Notes under the pieces: generated by a model
What the model saw: only the letters and a program-made list of their open reading frames with translations
Told to the model about the DNA's origin: nothing
The model's database searches: none
Position numbers and translations under genes: made by a program
DNA from: Paramacrobiotus metropolitanus
Lineage: Eukaryota > Tardigrada > Eutardigrada > Parachela > Macrobiotidae
Length of the DNA: 64,000 nt
Assembly: GCF_019649055.1 (NCBI RefSeq)
Contig: NW_026570232.1
Coordinates: 434,001-498,000 of the forward strand
Reading direction: 5' to 3'
Shown: positions 39,901 to 57,480 of the stretch, in pieces
Position numbering within the stretch: the first letter of the stretch is position 1
Layout: every line of letters starts with the position of its first letter

Positions 39901-40159
39901 CATGGATTCAGTCCATTCCGAGCCAACACAGAGCCTGGTTTTATTGGTTTTTAAACTCGAAAAAGAAATGTCCACTGCTGCAAACCATGCACGAAGCATA
40001 AAAATCGAAAGAAATAAATTATAACGGACAAAAATCGTGAGTGCTGCAGTACTGCTGCATGGAATCATGCTTTCGAAAAATTCCCTCCCGGATTCTGCTC
40101 AAGATTCGAAAAGCAACCACATCGTGCAAATAAAAAATCCCTTCAAACGATGATTGCCA
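36939..40159. other. Intergenic region between atrophin and SEC62
   Basis: About 3.2 kb. It should contain the atrophin promoter and possibly untranslated 5' exons, plus the SEC62 3' UTR. No coding segment was recognised; minus-strand frames at 38155-38461 and 39702-40068 look like chance. A perfect hairpin lies at 39494-39529. Confidence 0.5.
39494..39529. repeat. Perfect 17-bp hairpin with 2-nt loop
   Basis: AGTTGTACCTATATTTT at 39494-39510 is followed after CT by its exact reverse complement at 39513-39529. It lies downstream of SEC62. It may be a foldback mutation, a tiny element remnant or a transcript hairpin. Confidence 0.8.
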
Positions 40160-42205
40160 TTATGACTCTTTATCACTCCCCTGCTGTTTACTGTCAGCTG
40201 GAACAGGTTCTGGGGCGGCTTCGTCGTCGTTGTCATCATCTTGAACATCTTCCTGGTCTTCTTTGTCGCTATCTTTTTCTTTTGATTTCCCTGATTTCTT
40301 ATCTTTTTTCGACTTATTCTTGTCTTCCTGACTTGGTTTCGTACACGAATACAGAGGGACAAAAGATTCAAAGAATCCGCAGTCCTCCGTAAGATTGGGT
40401 AGATACCAAAAGTGCACTCTGCCCATTGTGACGCCCCAAACAATGGCAAACACCACGTACCGCACTAAAACAAACCAACGCTGCAGAGTCGAGCCAGAAG
40501 GGCCATAAGATTATAAAGCTAGCTTACATAATGACACAGTGATCAGTAAACCGATCAAACCCACGGCAAGAAGACTGAGGTAATATACACCCTGTCGGAC
40601 AATCGGAGGCCACAACGGAAACAAACAAATCCCGATAGCGCCAAACACTAGAAAAACAGGCAAAAAATTACCACGGATAAAAGTACACAGCGGATGCAAA
40701 GATTCTCACCCAGACCGACCCCCATCACGACGTTCAAAATCGATGTGGGCTCGTACACCCATACATAGGCATCCTCACTGTCCAGGAACACCTGTTGAGA
40801 ATGCAGCTCCAAACGGATTTTTTTCTTCTTTTTAGCATCTTTTCCATCACCCTTGGGAGAGTCAGGCTCACCCTGTAAAATTCAGGAGACTGTATAACGC
40901 ACTTAAGTGCAAACAGATGCAGTTTAAATAAGCACACAAACAGGAAAAATCTGGTAAAGGGGGAGCCAAACACACACTCTGTCTCTCATTAAACTCACCT
41001 GACCTCCCTCATCCGATTTCTCTGCCTTATCCTTTTCGTTTTCCTTATCTTTTCCATTTTTTCGTTTACCGGACATTTTTATCCTGAAAAACGAAGCAAG
41101 AACATTAATTCACTAAATCAAAGCAATGCAAGATCACCATAAAATGACAACGCATTAGACACCCAGCCATTTTTCGACGTACTTCAGCAGCACTATCAGC
41201 TTTTTCCTCTTTGGAAGACTTCTCCTTCTTTTTCTTCTCTTTCGCGGCATCCTTTTCTTTCTTACTTTCCACCTTCTTCACAACAATTTTTGCCGCTCGA
41301 GTTATGAACTCCAGATCTCGAAGCCTAGTAAACACAAAAAATTATTATGCAGCAGGGCAGCTCTGTATTTAAGGGAAAATAACAAAAAAAGAAGATCATT
41401 GAGCACAACCAAAATCCGAAACAGGTAAGTCCCAAGATAGTAATACATGCGGATTAATCATTAACGATGGCAATGATAATATCCTACAGGATGCACTCTG
41501 TTGTTATGCAAAGCACTTTCTCACGATCCAATTTAAAAATAACCAAAAAACTCAAGTATGTAAAGAGAAATAAAAAAATCCAAGTATTTCCAAAATTTCA
41601 AAGATAAGTTCACTGAGTTTAGTACCAAAGCAGCCCACACCTGTTCATATAATCCACACACTGATCCCGAGTGGTGAAAATCGGATTTTCCTTCTTCGTT
41701 CCTTTGGCCCATTTTGACTCCAGTAAGACGTCTACTGCTTTCGAACCTGCAAACAGTTTCCACCGTTAACTGTTTCGGGAGAAACAGTGCAACACATGCA
41801 ACATTCGGATGTGAAGATGCGTGTAAAATGAAATAATACGAAAAAGCGTACCCGTGAAGTAATAAACTTTTTGATTGACAAACAGAGTCTGCTTTTTCGG
41901 ACATTTGTCGCGCAAATACTTCGCAATCGCGTAATCTTGTTTCGTAGGTCCTTCGGCTGCTTCCTGCAAAAAGCTTGGTTACTATCACAAAATGAAAACG
42001 CACCACCAGTGTAGAAACAGAATTCAGATAAAATAATACAAATACTGAACACAAAGAAATGCCAACTGGCCATCGGCGGCTTATTAGTAAAGTTCTACAC
42101 AGTCAAAAACTGAATCTTTTGTTATTGTGCCAGTGCCACATAAGTGATAATTAAATTAAACTGTACCTGCTGTCCGCGATTCTTCCGCTTGCGAGATTCC
42201 GACAT
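40160..42205 (-). CDS. SEC62: Translocation protein SEC62
   Basis: ER membrane protein of the SEC61/SEC62/SEC63 post-translational translocon. Eight exons keep frame: 42167-42205, 41852-41963, 41641-41746, 41163-41324, 40999-41083, 40710-40872, 40528-40647, 40160-40464 (363 residues; human 399). The N-terminal cytosolic domain has AIAKYLRDKCPKKQT and SKAVDVLLESKWAKG, both family signatures. A long Lys/Glu-rich linker follows (exons 4-6), then VFLDSEDAYVWVYEPTS before the first membrane span. Two transmembrane segments follow (VFGAIGICLFPLWP with GVYYLSLLAVG, and YVVFAIVWGVTMG), then the signature HFWYLPNLTEDCGFFESF. The C-terminus is a charged Lys/Asp/Glu tail. The fourth exon uses a weak GTGTCT donor, chosen because it alone keeps phase. 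Confidence 0.95.
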
Positions 42206-44886
42206 AGTGCTAATTTCCCTCTTTCAAAAATACTTACAAAAATAAGCCGCTAGAAAGCGTGGTCGCTGATAAAAGAAACTCTAAGAAAGCAAAGTTCTGC
42301 GGAGATCTCTTCAAGCTGTTCGAACTGGTTCGATGCAAAGACAGCAACGTCGCCAAAATTCGAGCTTTCCGCTGCTTTCGCACTTCGCAGCACCTCAAGA
42401 CGATAAAAACTTCGAAATCTCTAATAATGCAGGTTTTGACATGAACCTAAACGAATGCGCAAAACGCGTTTTCAACAAAAAGATAACAGCCAAAATAATC
42501 AGAATAGTTCCATTGTTTTCCACTTTAATAATATAATTCCATCTTTGACGTGGCTTCTAAGTTGAAGTTCGCAGTAAACGAAACGGTAAATCAAAAAATT
42601 CGTCAAAAAACATCCGACTAAAGTGCAATGGTGCACTGCGCACCGTGCATGACGCACCGCAGGGAACTTCGAAATCAGTTTATGCACGCTGGGGCTGCAG
42701 TCCTGTGGATGACTCACCCTTGAGTAGTTGTTACGACTGCTCCACATTCAAACGCAGCATCTGTTCTCCAGATACTCGCCCGCAAGTTCTCCACGCTCTG
42801 GAGACTGGAAGATCTTCTTCCGTATTCATAATTTCACGCTGCGCAGTAAACTGTGTGATATTTTGTTTTATTTAACGTTCTGGACCTAGGATACAGCTTT
42901 CCCCAATTTGATTATAGTAGAAATGTTGTGTTATTGTTGCAGTACGGCTGCCACGACACAAAAGATAGAGTTGACGTTTTGCTCGGAGGATACTCGTACT
43001 GCAGATCTTTATCTCTTCTTGCTTCTTGATATTTTCCATAACAAACTGCAGCTTTGGATTTGCGCCTTCTGGAGACGGTATGTTTTTTAAGTTTTATCGA
43101 TCTACAATTCAGATTAGCTCCACACCGCTTTTTGTTAGAGTTTAGAACGCTTGGCTTAGGCTGTACATCCGCTTTACTACTAGTGAGGTACTGACGAGTG
43201 AATTATCGATTTGATTAACGTTTTCATGGGCCATGACGCTTTGATGGATACTTTTGGGTGCATATCGTATTTTTCGAAATGTACTGAGGTGCAGGCAAAA
43301 ATGACTGGCTTAGGTTAGTGCCTTATTCTCTGTCAGAAATTCCGAATCGGATCTGTTCATGTGGATAGGGAAATATAGGAGAGTATTTTTCATACGACTT
43401 CTGTCGCTGTGACGCTGCTAGACTCTAAAATTATACTTCAAGGTAATTAATTTAGAACTTCGAGAACTATAGGTACGTTGTTCTTTTGTGCTCCATGTGA
43501 GCAGTTTTGAAATTTTTTTTTTGTTTTAGTGTTTTTGTCCAGCAACGTAGATGTGGATCGGTTAATGGTGGTCGGTAGTGACTCGGTACCGTGTATTTTA
43601 ACTATTTGAATCACTTACTTTATTATTTTGCCAGCATCCAGCGTCATTTATTATCCAGTATTATTTCGCCTTAATGATTTTAACCTTGAAATTTCTACGG
43701 TACGTGTGCCTAAAAAGTAATCGAAGGTTCACACTTCACAACTTCACACTATTTGTATTTTGAAATTTTTGTACAAAACATTTATTTTGCATTAGGTGTT
43801 ATTGCGCTGCTAACTAAGACTTGCACTTGGTTTGTTTATACGTTTTAATTTTTTTGTGCTTGTAGCCTCGATAAGTGGTTCGAGGTACTTTGTGAACTGC
43901 GGTGCAGTCGAAAATATCATTGTAATAAGCGGTGGGGCTGTTTTTCCAAGCTTTTACCTGCTGCTACGCGGGAACCAGTGCACATGTTGACCATGTAGGA
44001 ACTCGACAAGTAGTATGCAGCGTTGAATTATGTCTTTGTCGACAACGCGAGTGTGTTTTCGGATGCGCCATTGCTTGTCAAAAGCCGATCATCGTGTTTG
44101 TCCAAGCGCGAATACGAACTGGTTCAGTTTCCGAGCTGAATGTTGCTGATGTGATTTATCAGGAGCGATTTATGCTCTGAGATTCGTTAGTCAATTTGTC
44201 AACCGCGATTTGAGATAGATAGCTCATGCATCGGATATTTTTATAGTTTGTCTCGTTTGCGATAGACAAGTTCTTAGCTTATGGCCAAAATACTAGTACT
44301 TCTAGTGATACCATGGTTTGCATTACTCAGGATTAATTCTTGACTACGGCATAGATACTCGTATTTATATTTCCAGCTGATATATGTTTTGTTGTTATCG
44401 TTCGTTGTTTTATGGAGAGTTCAGGTTAAGGCTGGCTTTTTCACGTGCATTGTAGCATACACAGAGTAGTTACGCGTTTATTAACGGTTTCGCTCTGAAT
44501 AGGCTGTAATAACATACTTTCACAAGTGTAAATGACGAAAAACTTACAGCATTTTTTTCATATCTACTCTTGTCATTTTACTCCATACGCAGTGTGCAGT
44601 TACAGTTAGCCCGTATGCGATACTGTCTTGTGAAGTAAGCACTGCTCACAGGTAGCATCCATTTATCGGCTTCGCTGCCCAAGTGTTGCCGTTTTTTCAG
44701 TGGTTCTTGCTAGAAGAGGTGAGCCATGAGACGGTGTAATGCAGTCTCAGCATATTCTGTTGTCGTTCCGTGTTCTTGTGAAAAGTGTGCAGCTAGCGAA
44801 AATAGTGAGTTAAATTTGTTGATTACTTGCAGTTACGCATGGTGATGACTGTGCTATGGTGTGGATAATAACCACGTCCTGATCGA
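42206..44886. promoter_or_regulatory. Shared upstream region of SEC62 and kinesin light chain
   Basis: The two genes point away from each other with about 2.7 kb between their start codons. The region must contain both promoters and 5' UTRs. No clear TATA box, CpG-dense block or conserved coding exon was seen. Non-coding 5' exons of the kinesin gene are plausible, because AG acceptor-like sites occur before 44887, but they cannot be placed. Confidence 0.45.
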
Positions 44887-51432
<6,546 letters not shown>

Positions 51433-52381
51433 TGATTCTGGATGTTGCCATATATTTCTGCTAAAACACTGAAAGACTGGTGCTGGTGAATTTTATTTAG
51501 CTTCCATTAATTTTATCGTTTTAAATTTTGCAGATATTTTTGGTTTCCTTTCTCTTACCTGCCTCCACTTGGCAGTCGTCGTTCTCGTGTTAATTTTGGT
51601 TTGTTTGGGTCACAAAAGTTTGGTCATGTTTTCAAATTTTAACTGTCTGTTGTACATAATCTCTTTCGTTGCGGATACAACGGCGATCTCCCTGCATGTG
51701 AATCTATTACATACAGAATATCTATATGTTGTACTTACACTGGATTTCAGTTTTATACCGACATGTAATGTTGGACTTGGCTTTCACAGTGTCTGGTTTT
51801 TTTTATTAAACTACAGGTATATATACCGCTTAACCCACATTCGTTTATGTATCGTTATTCCATCTGGTCAACGCAAGTTTCACTTTTATTTGTCGCTGTC
51901 TGTTCCATAAAACTTTTCTGCTGGAGAAAAAACTAATAAACACCTTCTCTAACGTAAGTACAAAAGTAGCAGCATAATTGAGCATAGTTTTAATCCACCC
52001 CTGAAAATTCACATTCAGAAATATGTCACGAGTGTGGGGCGGAATGGTAACCGACTCCTGATTGTGCGCTGCCTGGTCTGGTGATATTAGCCACTTCTTT
52101 GGATAACTGCAGGATATGCCTTTTTATTTCTTCCGTTCCATAAAATCGATCCAGCATTTCAGTCAAAACGACGATATAAGAAAAGATTAATGCCAGGCAC
52201 TGCAAAGGAAGCGACTAGATACACACAAGACGATCCGATAGATTTACTAATACTAATTGAACGCTATGCATTTCCTGGTTTGCACTCCTAATATTATGAA
52301 TTAATATGATTACGCCAACTCTTACTACTTTCCATATTATAGAAGTATGAGTAACATAAATGAATTTGGTAACATAAAATT
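51433..52381. other. Convergent 3' ends of kinesin light chain and receptor gene
   Basis: About 950 bp between the stop codons of two converging genes, so mainly 3' UTR sequence. A plus-strand open frame at 51569-51910 is hydrophobic and lies in the probable kinesin light chain 3' UTR; I regard it as chance. Confidence 0.5.
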
Positions 52382-54300
52382 TTATTGCGCTGTCCATTTA
52401 TCCTCCGGCTCCATTAGTAATGCAGCAAAGGCACAAAGAAGTAATACTGCTTCAATGTTCTTGTGAATGTTCTTGTTAAATGATATGATACTCAAATACA
52501 ATTTGTTTACGCACCGTGATAATATAATGGCGATTGACGTAGTAAAATTTTCCTCCGGTGAAAGCCAAGACATTATTTCGCGCTTCCGACAGAAATATGC
52601 TGATATCCTTATAACTCTCCTGGAACGGAAGTCCGTCATTGTCACTGAAAAGCTTACTTCACTACAGAGTAGCCCATTCGACATTATTATAATAGCGCAT
52701 ATTTATGCATTACTGAATAATTCAGAAAAAAACATGTCAAAAATTCTCAAAGGTGCGCCGTAGTAAATGCGGCTCACATTGTTTAGAACTAAAATACCTG
52801 GAAGAGAACCGGGGACAGTAACGTTGTCGTGTACACCAGATGTAGTGTCCTTTCGGCCTGCAACGCATAAGGTGAAACAAGGATATCGGTGCGAGCAGTT
52901 AATTACTTATAGCCAGCAGCGGCATACATATGTATGCAATTTTGCAGAGCGAAAAATATGAATGCACAGCGAAAAATTTGCACTAAAATTGTAAAGAATA
53001 TTAATTAGCGAAATTGATAGGGTGTAAGGTACGCCAGATAATTTCATTAGTGGCATTGTTTTGCGTGGCGGGTAGAATTCACAAGCAAAATTGTAAAATC
53101 GGTGCATGCATACATGGTGTAGCATCCATGCATACAGTCATTACAGGGCATTGCACAAGTACGGTATTCGAATTCCCCAACATACTCTGTAGCTTTAGGA
53201 CACCTTACCTCTTCTGCCATATGAATTAGGGGAAAACTGAAATGAAACAAGAAAATCGCGAACCACAGAATCGCGCTGGTCGCGTAAAATGTCCATTCCA
53301 TAGCCGTCTCCGGCGGCTCAGCACTGCGGCTCTGGACCAATAATCCGGTAAAACCGAACAAGACAACCACATCAAACAAAAACTGAACCAGAAGGATATC
53401 GGACACCGCGGCATCCACGAGCTGCAACAGATGAGCAATCCCAAAGTGCGCTTCGCGCAGTTCTGTAATGCGGCGGCCCAAATGACCGGTAAGCCGGGCA
53501 TCGGGCGAATCCGTGTTTGTCCTGGAAAGACTGATTAATTCCTTGTTGATGTAGCGAACAAATTTCCGTAGAGTATACGCAAACAGCACTGGGAAACAGA
53601 GAATCAGTTGTCCAAGTAAGAACGGAATTGTACTGAATGTCCACCACAGTGCAGCGTACTGATACTGCACTAGTGTCACGGGCAAAGGCGCCATTGGCCA
53701 GTCAGAATAAATCCCGACAATATCCGGGTTAAACCAGCACGCCCATTCGTGAATCTCCCACAGTGTGACAATGATCAGAGCTGTTGCGATATAAATTATG
53801 GGACGGCGACGAAAGCGCTGCATCGTCACATGGCCGCCTAACGATATAAGTTTATGTCGTAATTCTTCCGCATGAGAAATACACTCTAAAATATTCCCAT
53901 TACGGAAAAGGAAAATGGACACTATAGTGGCGTTGCGCACGGTTATAAAGCAGTACGGTGTCTCAAATAATAATTTCACGATCATATTCTGGCGTCCGTC
54001 ACCGGGAAACGTTTCCGCATCCGACAGCGATTTGTAGAAGATATTCAGCGACATTATGAATGTCCAGATCCACAACAAGAAAATGTAGGTTGAGCGTGTA
54101 AAAATGTGCAAGGTTTTTGCACAGTACGAGCAGGACAGATTAGCCGGTGCATCTTTCCGCCAAACAATCGGGCCAAATCCGGCGTAGCGGAGAATTTTTA
54201 CCAGTGGATCGAAGAACGTTATAACATCCAGATTCTCGGTTTTCTCGGAATCTTTCGGCTTTAAAGACATCGTGAATAGCAGATCCAAGTTCTTTTCCAT
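52382..54300 (-). CDS. Gustatory-receptor-like seven-transmembrane protein
   Basis: Exons 53209-54300, 52798-52857, 52515-52619 and 52382-52459 all join in phase 0, giving 444 residues. The first exon begins MEKNLDLLFTMSLKPKD. It encodes six long hydrophobic segments, including IFLLWIWTFIMSLNIFY, RRPIIYIATALIIVTLWEI, FLLGQLILCFPVLFAY, ILLVQFLFDVVVLFGFTG and WTFYATSAILWFAIFLFHF. An intracellular loop between the fourth and fifth of these is helical and charged (LTGHLGRRITELREAHFG). The third exon reads ARNNVLAFTGGKFYYVNRH, the pattern just before the last span in arthropod gustatory receptors. The fourth exon supplies AVLLLCAFAALLM. These proteins are ligand-gated cation channels in insects; the ligand here is unknown. 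The canonical TYhhhhhQF ending is not evident. Confidence 0.75.
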
Positions 54301-54403
54301 AATATACTTTTGATACTGGGCGCTTAACGCACAATTTTACGTTTTGGATTTTGTTTAGCCGTCTGCTGTATAAATATGGCCATCTGCTGAATATGGCAAA
54401 TCA
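53721..54403. repeat. Tandem duplication, copy A (inside the receptor gene)
   Basis: This block carries the first roughly 575 nt of the receptor coding sequence, its start codon, and a truncated 3' end of the neighbouring minus-strand gene (coding for IQQTAKQNPKRKIVR). It is followed directly by copy B at 54404-55055. The two are nearly identical apart from small insertions and deletions. Confidence 0.85.
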
Positions 54404-55055
54404 TATCCAAATGGGTTAAACCAGCACGCCCATTCGTGAATCACAATGATCAGACGATATAAATTATGGGACGGCGACGAAAGCGCTGCATCGTCACATG
54501 GCCGCCTAACGATATAAGTTTATGTCGTAATTCTTCCGCATGAGAAATACACTCTAAAAATATTCCCATTACGGAAAAGGAAAATGGACACTATAGTGGC
54601 GTTGCGCACGGTTATAAAGCAGTACGGTGTCTCAAATAATAATTTCACGATCATATTCTGGCGTCCGTCACCGGGAAACGTTTCCGCATCCGACAGCGAT
54701 TTGTAGAAGATATTCAGCGACATTATGAATGTCCAGATCCACAACAAGAAAATGTAGGTTGAGCGTGTAAAAATGTGCAAGGTTTTGCACAGTACGAGCA
54801 GGACAGATTAGCCGGTGCATCTTTCCGCCAAACACCGGGCCAAAATCCGGCGTAGCGGAGAATTTTTACCAGTGGATCGAAGAACGTTATAACATCCAGA
54901 TTCTCGGTTTTCTCGGAATCTTTCGGCTTTAAAGACATCGTGAATAGCAGATCCAAGTTCTTTTCCATAATATACTTTTGATACTGGGCGCTTAACGCAC
55001 AATTTTACGTTTTGGATTTTGTTTAGCCGTCTGCTGTATAAAATATGGCAAATCA
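54404..55055 (-). pseudogene. Tandem partial duplicate of the receptor gene 5' half (copy B)
   Basis: It repeats 53721-54403 almost base for base. Relative to copy A it lacks a stretch of about 14 nt near 54443 and about 7 nt near 54456, and carries several one-base differences. Those at about 54786 and 54833-54845 put the coding frame out, so the start MEKNLDLLFTMSLKPKD is preserved but reading fails after about 60 residues. It also lacks everything downstream of the first third of the gene. It is therefore a non-functional partial copy unless the differences are assembly errors. Its right end merges into the last exon of the small gene at 54992-55325, so copy B keeps the ancestral junction. 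Confidence 0.75.
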
Positions 55056-55325
55056 CCGTTTGAGACATCACGCATATCGCGAACAACGATGGGATAGGAT
55101 TTACAGTGAGAAACTTGAAAGGTTTGCGGCTGAACAAAAGGCACGAAACGTTTGCCACCTGGCGCTAATTCCGAACAATCGCGCACGTACGGTATGCAAT
55201 TGGGCTCGCACGTAACTTCACCTATCGATGTACGGCTTCCCGCATAGGTGGGGATTTTGACGTCGTCACTGAATTCCCTATTCCTAATCAATTCTAATAA
55301 CTCGTTGACAGCGGTACAAACAAGC
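54992..55325 (-). CDS. Last exon of a small cysteine-containing, probably secreted protein
   Basis: After a CAG acceptor at 55326-55328 the frame is open for 110 codons and a stop. It contains AVNELLELIRNREFSDDV, then VTCEPNCIPYVRDCSEL, then FVQPQTFQVSHCKSYPIVV and a basic tail, NPKRKIVR. Four cysteines and the alternating pattern suggest an extracellular growth-factor-like or toxin-like fold, but no family is recognised. The acceptor needs a previous exon ending with two spare bases, which was not found. A signal-peptide frame at 55519-55770 is nearby but does not fit in phase. Its stop codon lies only 24 bp before the duplicated receptor start codon. Confidence 0.45.
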
Positions 55326-57480
55326 CTGCCGTATCCAAAAGGTCAATCGATTTTCATCACATACGCAACTCTTGATTTCTTATTCGTATTCCATTGATTA
55401 ATACTCTGATATTATATGCAGATAGCTCTTTTGTGTTCATTTATGCCATGACCCGCGTACACATGAAAATTAATGTTTGCCCGTAAAAACTAATACAGAG
55501 AACTGAAGGAAGTACTAACTATCGCGCTCGTAGCACGATAAATATGCAGAATGTATAAGTACAAAACTTTTCGTCGACAAAAATTTGATTAAACCGCAGC
55601 TGCAGTGCTACTATTAATTTCATAAGCAAAGCACTGGTAAGAGGTGCATATAATTTATAACAGTTTTGCTGACTTAATGTGTAATGACAACATTTTCCTT
55701 GCGTAATTAGTATTAAAATGAGCAAGATTGCAAGATGCAGTGCTTTTGTAAGTCTGCACATTAACTGCACATGGTGACTTAGGATAAGTAACTAAAGCCC
55801 TTCCGCAGAGGGACGAGGGTTCGATCGCAGCTCATCTTCTCCAGGTGAACTGCAATGCCAAATCATGCGAAAAACAATTATCGAGCGAACATACGTTACA
55901 GATGTTTCGATAACATCAAACCTACCCCCGGTACTTTTTTTCCAAATAGATTGGTATGCGTGTTACTTGCAATAAGCTGTCAATAATGCGTAAAATAGGT
56001 ATTTACGCACAGTACCAAAAAACGTTTATTTTTTTGGCGGCTACGGGCATGTACTGTACATCATCGTCTTGAAAATTCTTGCGTGATTTGTGGACTAATG
56101 ATGAATCGTTAATTAAGGGCGAAGCAAGATTCGAGGATTTAAGGAGGCGAAGTCGGCTGGAACTTGGAAGTGTTATGCAACGGGGTTTTTCATAAGCATG
56201 CAGTGGCAACGATTTATGATAGTAGTACCATAGCAAGTAGTACCATAGCAAGTAAATGTACATGTAATTAGTAAATAAATGGCATTTTCTATACTATAGG
56301 CGTTTGGACCTTAATTACAGGCGTAACTAACGCTGAATTTAATTATCGTAAAAAAGGTATATATCTTTTATGTAACATTAAACTTTGCACTTTCAAGAGC
56401 TCCGAACACGAGCCGTACAAGAGGTATATCGGTTTCGTTAATTAATAATCCGGTTATTCAGATTTTAGAAGCACAGAAAACTGGTGTGACGAATGCCGGC
56501 AACAAAAGATATCGCAAATTTTTTATATAATATGTTCCAGTCGGCATCTGAGCATAGCGCCTAGTAGCCTACCCGCATCGATCTCTGTCCAGTGGCTCCG
56601 AGAAATGTGCCCTTATAATGCGCTACTCACACAAACAAAACGCTCCTTCACTCCTGAAAGCGTGCGTACTGCTTATTCATGGTCGCTAATTCAAGTCAAC
56701 CATCGCACTTTTCTTTGCATAAACATATTATCAACGTACATTTGTAGTATTATGCGTACGCCATCATTTTAATATAGGTCCATACGCACACGTAACAAGA
56801 AATGTTTTTATGACCGGTACAGAAACTCCATCAACTGACGGTCGGCGCACATTTAATGCTGCCATCACTCATTTGGTCAAGTTGAATTTTTTTGCCTGTC
56901 CATCGCGACGATGCGCACACATCCGCTGTACACATTCGCTGTGTGTAGGTACTAATATTGTAGGAGACGGATGATTTTTGCATAACATTTCACCACGCTT
57001 GTACGCCATCACGTCATACGTCTGTTTGTGTATTCCAACGGCAGATCTACGAGATCGGATCCGATCAAACGAAATGGACACCTACCTCTTAACTTACAAG
57101 TGTTTATAATCAAAATGATAAATCCTCTCAAGACGGTTAGCGTGAAGCGCTCTGTATGTTTTTCGCTGTATAGCCCACATCCAAGAGTTGTCTTTCCGTT
57201 GAAAGTCATAATAACGATTTGGATTCGATGCATTACTGACCTAGTGTGAGAGTATGCCGGTTAATGCTAGTACTGCACCAGGGTATACTTTCAATCTAAA
57301 TAATTCTCTTTTTCGAACTAACAGTTTTTGTCCCTCATCTTTTTATGTCGCCAAATTGTTTATGTTATTTTTTACGAATGTAATATCGCCAGTTTCATAG
57401 CGTTTCCGTAACTAAATCTGCACCGAGTACTAAGCCGAAAATTAATTATGCGATCCGTTCTGTGAGTTGCCCAACGGAAA
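55326..57480. other. Upstream region of thrombospondin
   Basis: About 2.1 kb between the minus-strand small gene and the thrombospondin start codon. It contains a minus-strand frame with a strong hydrophobic leader (55519-55770) that may be a first exon of the small gene. A short tRNA-like stretch with an A-box-like and a GGTTCGATC word lies near 55.78-55.85 kb. A 17-bp unit repeated twice (AGTACCATAGCAAGT) sits near 56.23 kb. No other gene was seen. Confidence 0.4.

Noticed and set aside
51569-51910. Hydrophobic plus-strand open frame of 113 codons
   Set aside because: It lies directly after the kinesin light chain stop and before an AATAAA; T-rich 3' UTR sequence gives such readings by chance.
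52467-52763. Plus-strand open frame of 98 codons
   Set aside because: It lies opposite the second to fourth exons of the receptor gene, whose minus-strand reading gives family-like sequence and matching phases.
55519-55770. Minus-strand frame with a strong signal peptide as first exon of the small gene at 54992-55325
   Set aside because: No donor leaves the two spare bases needed by the acceptor at 55326-55328, so the link could not be supported.
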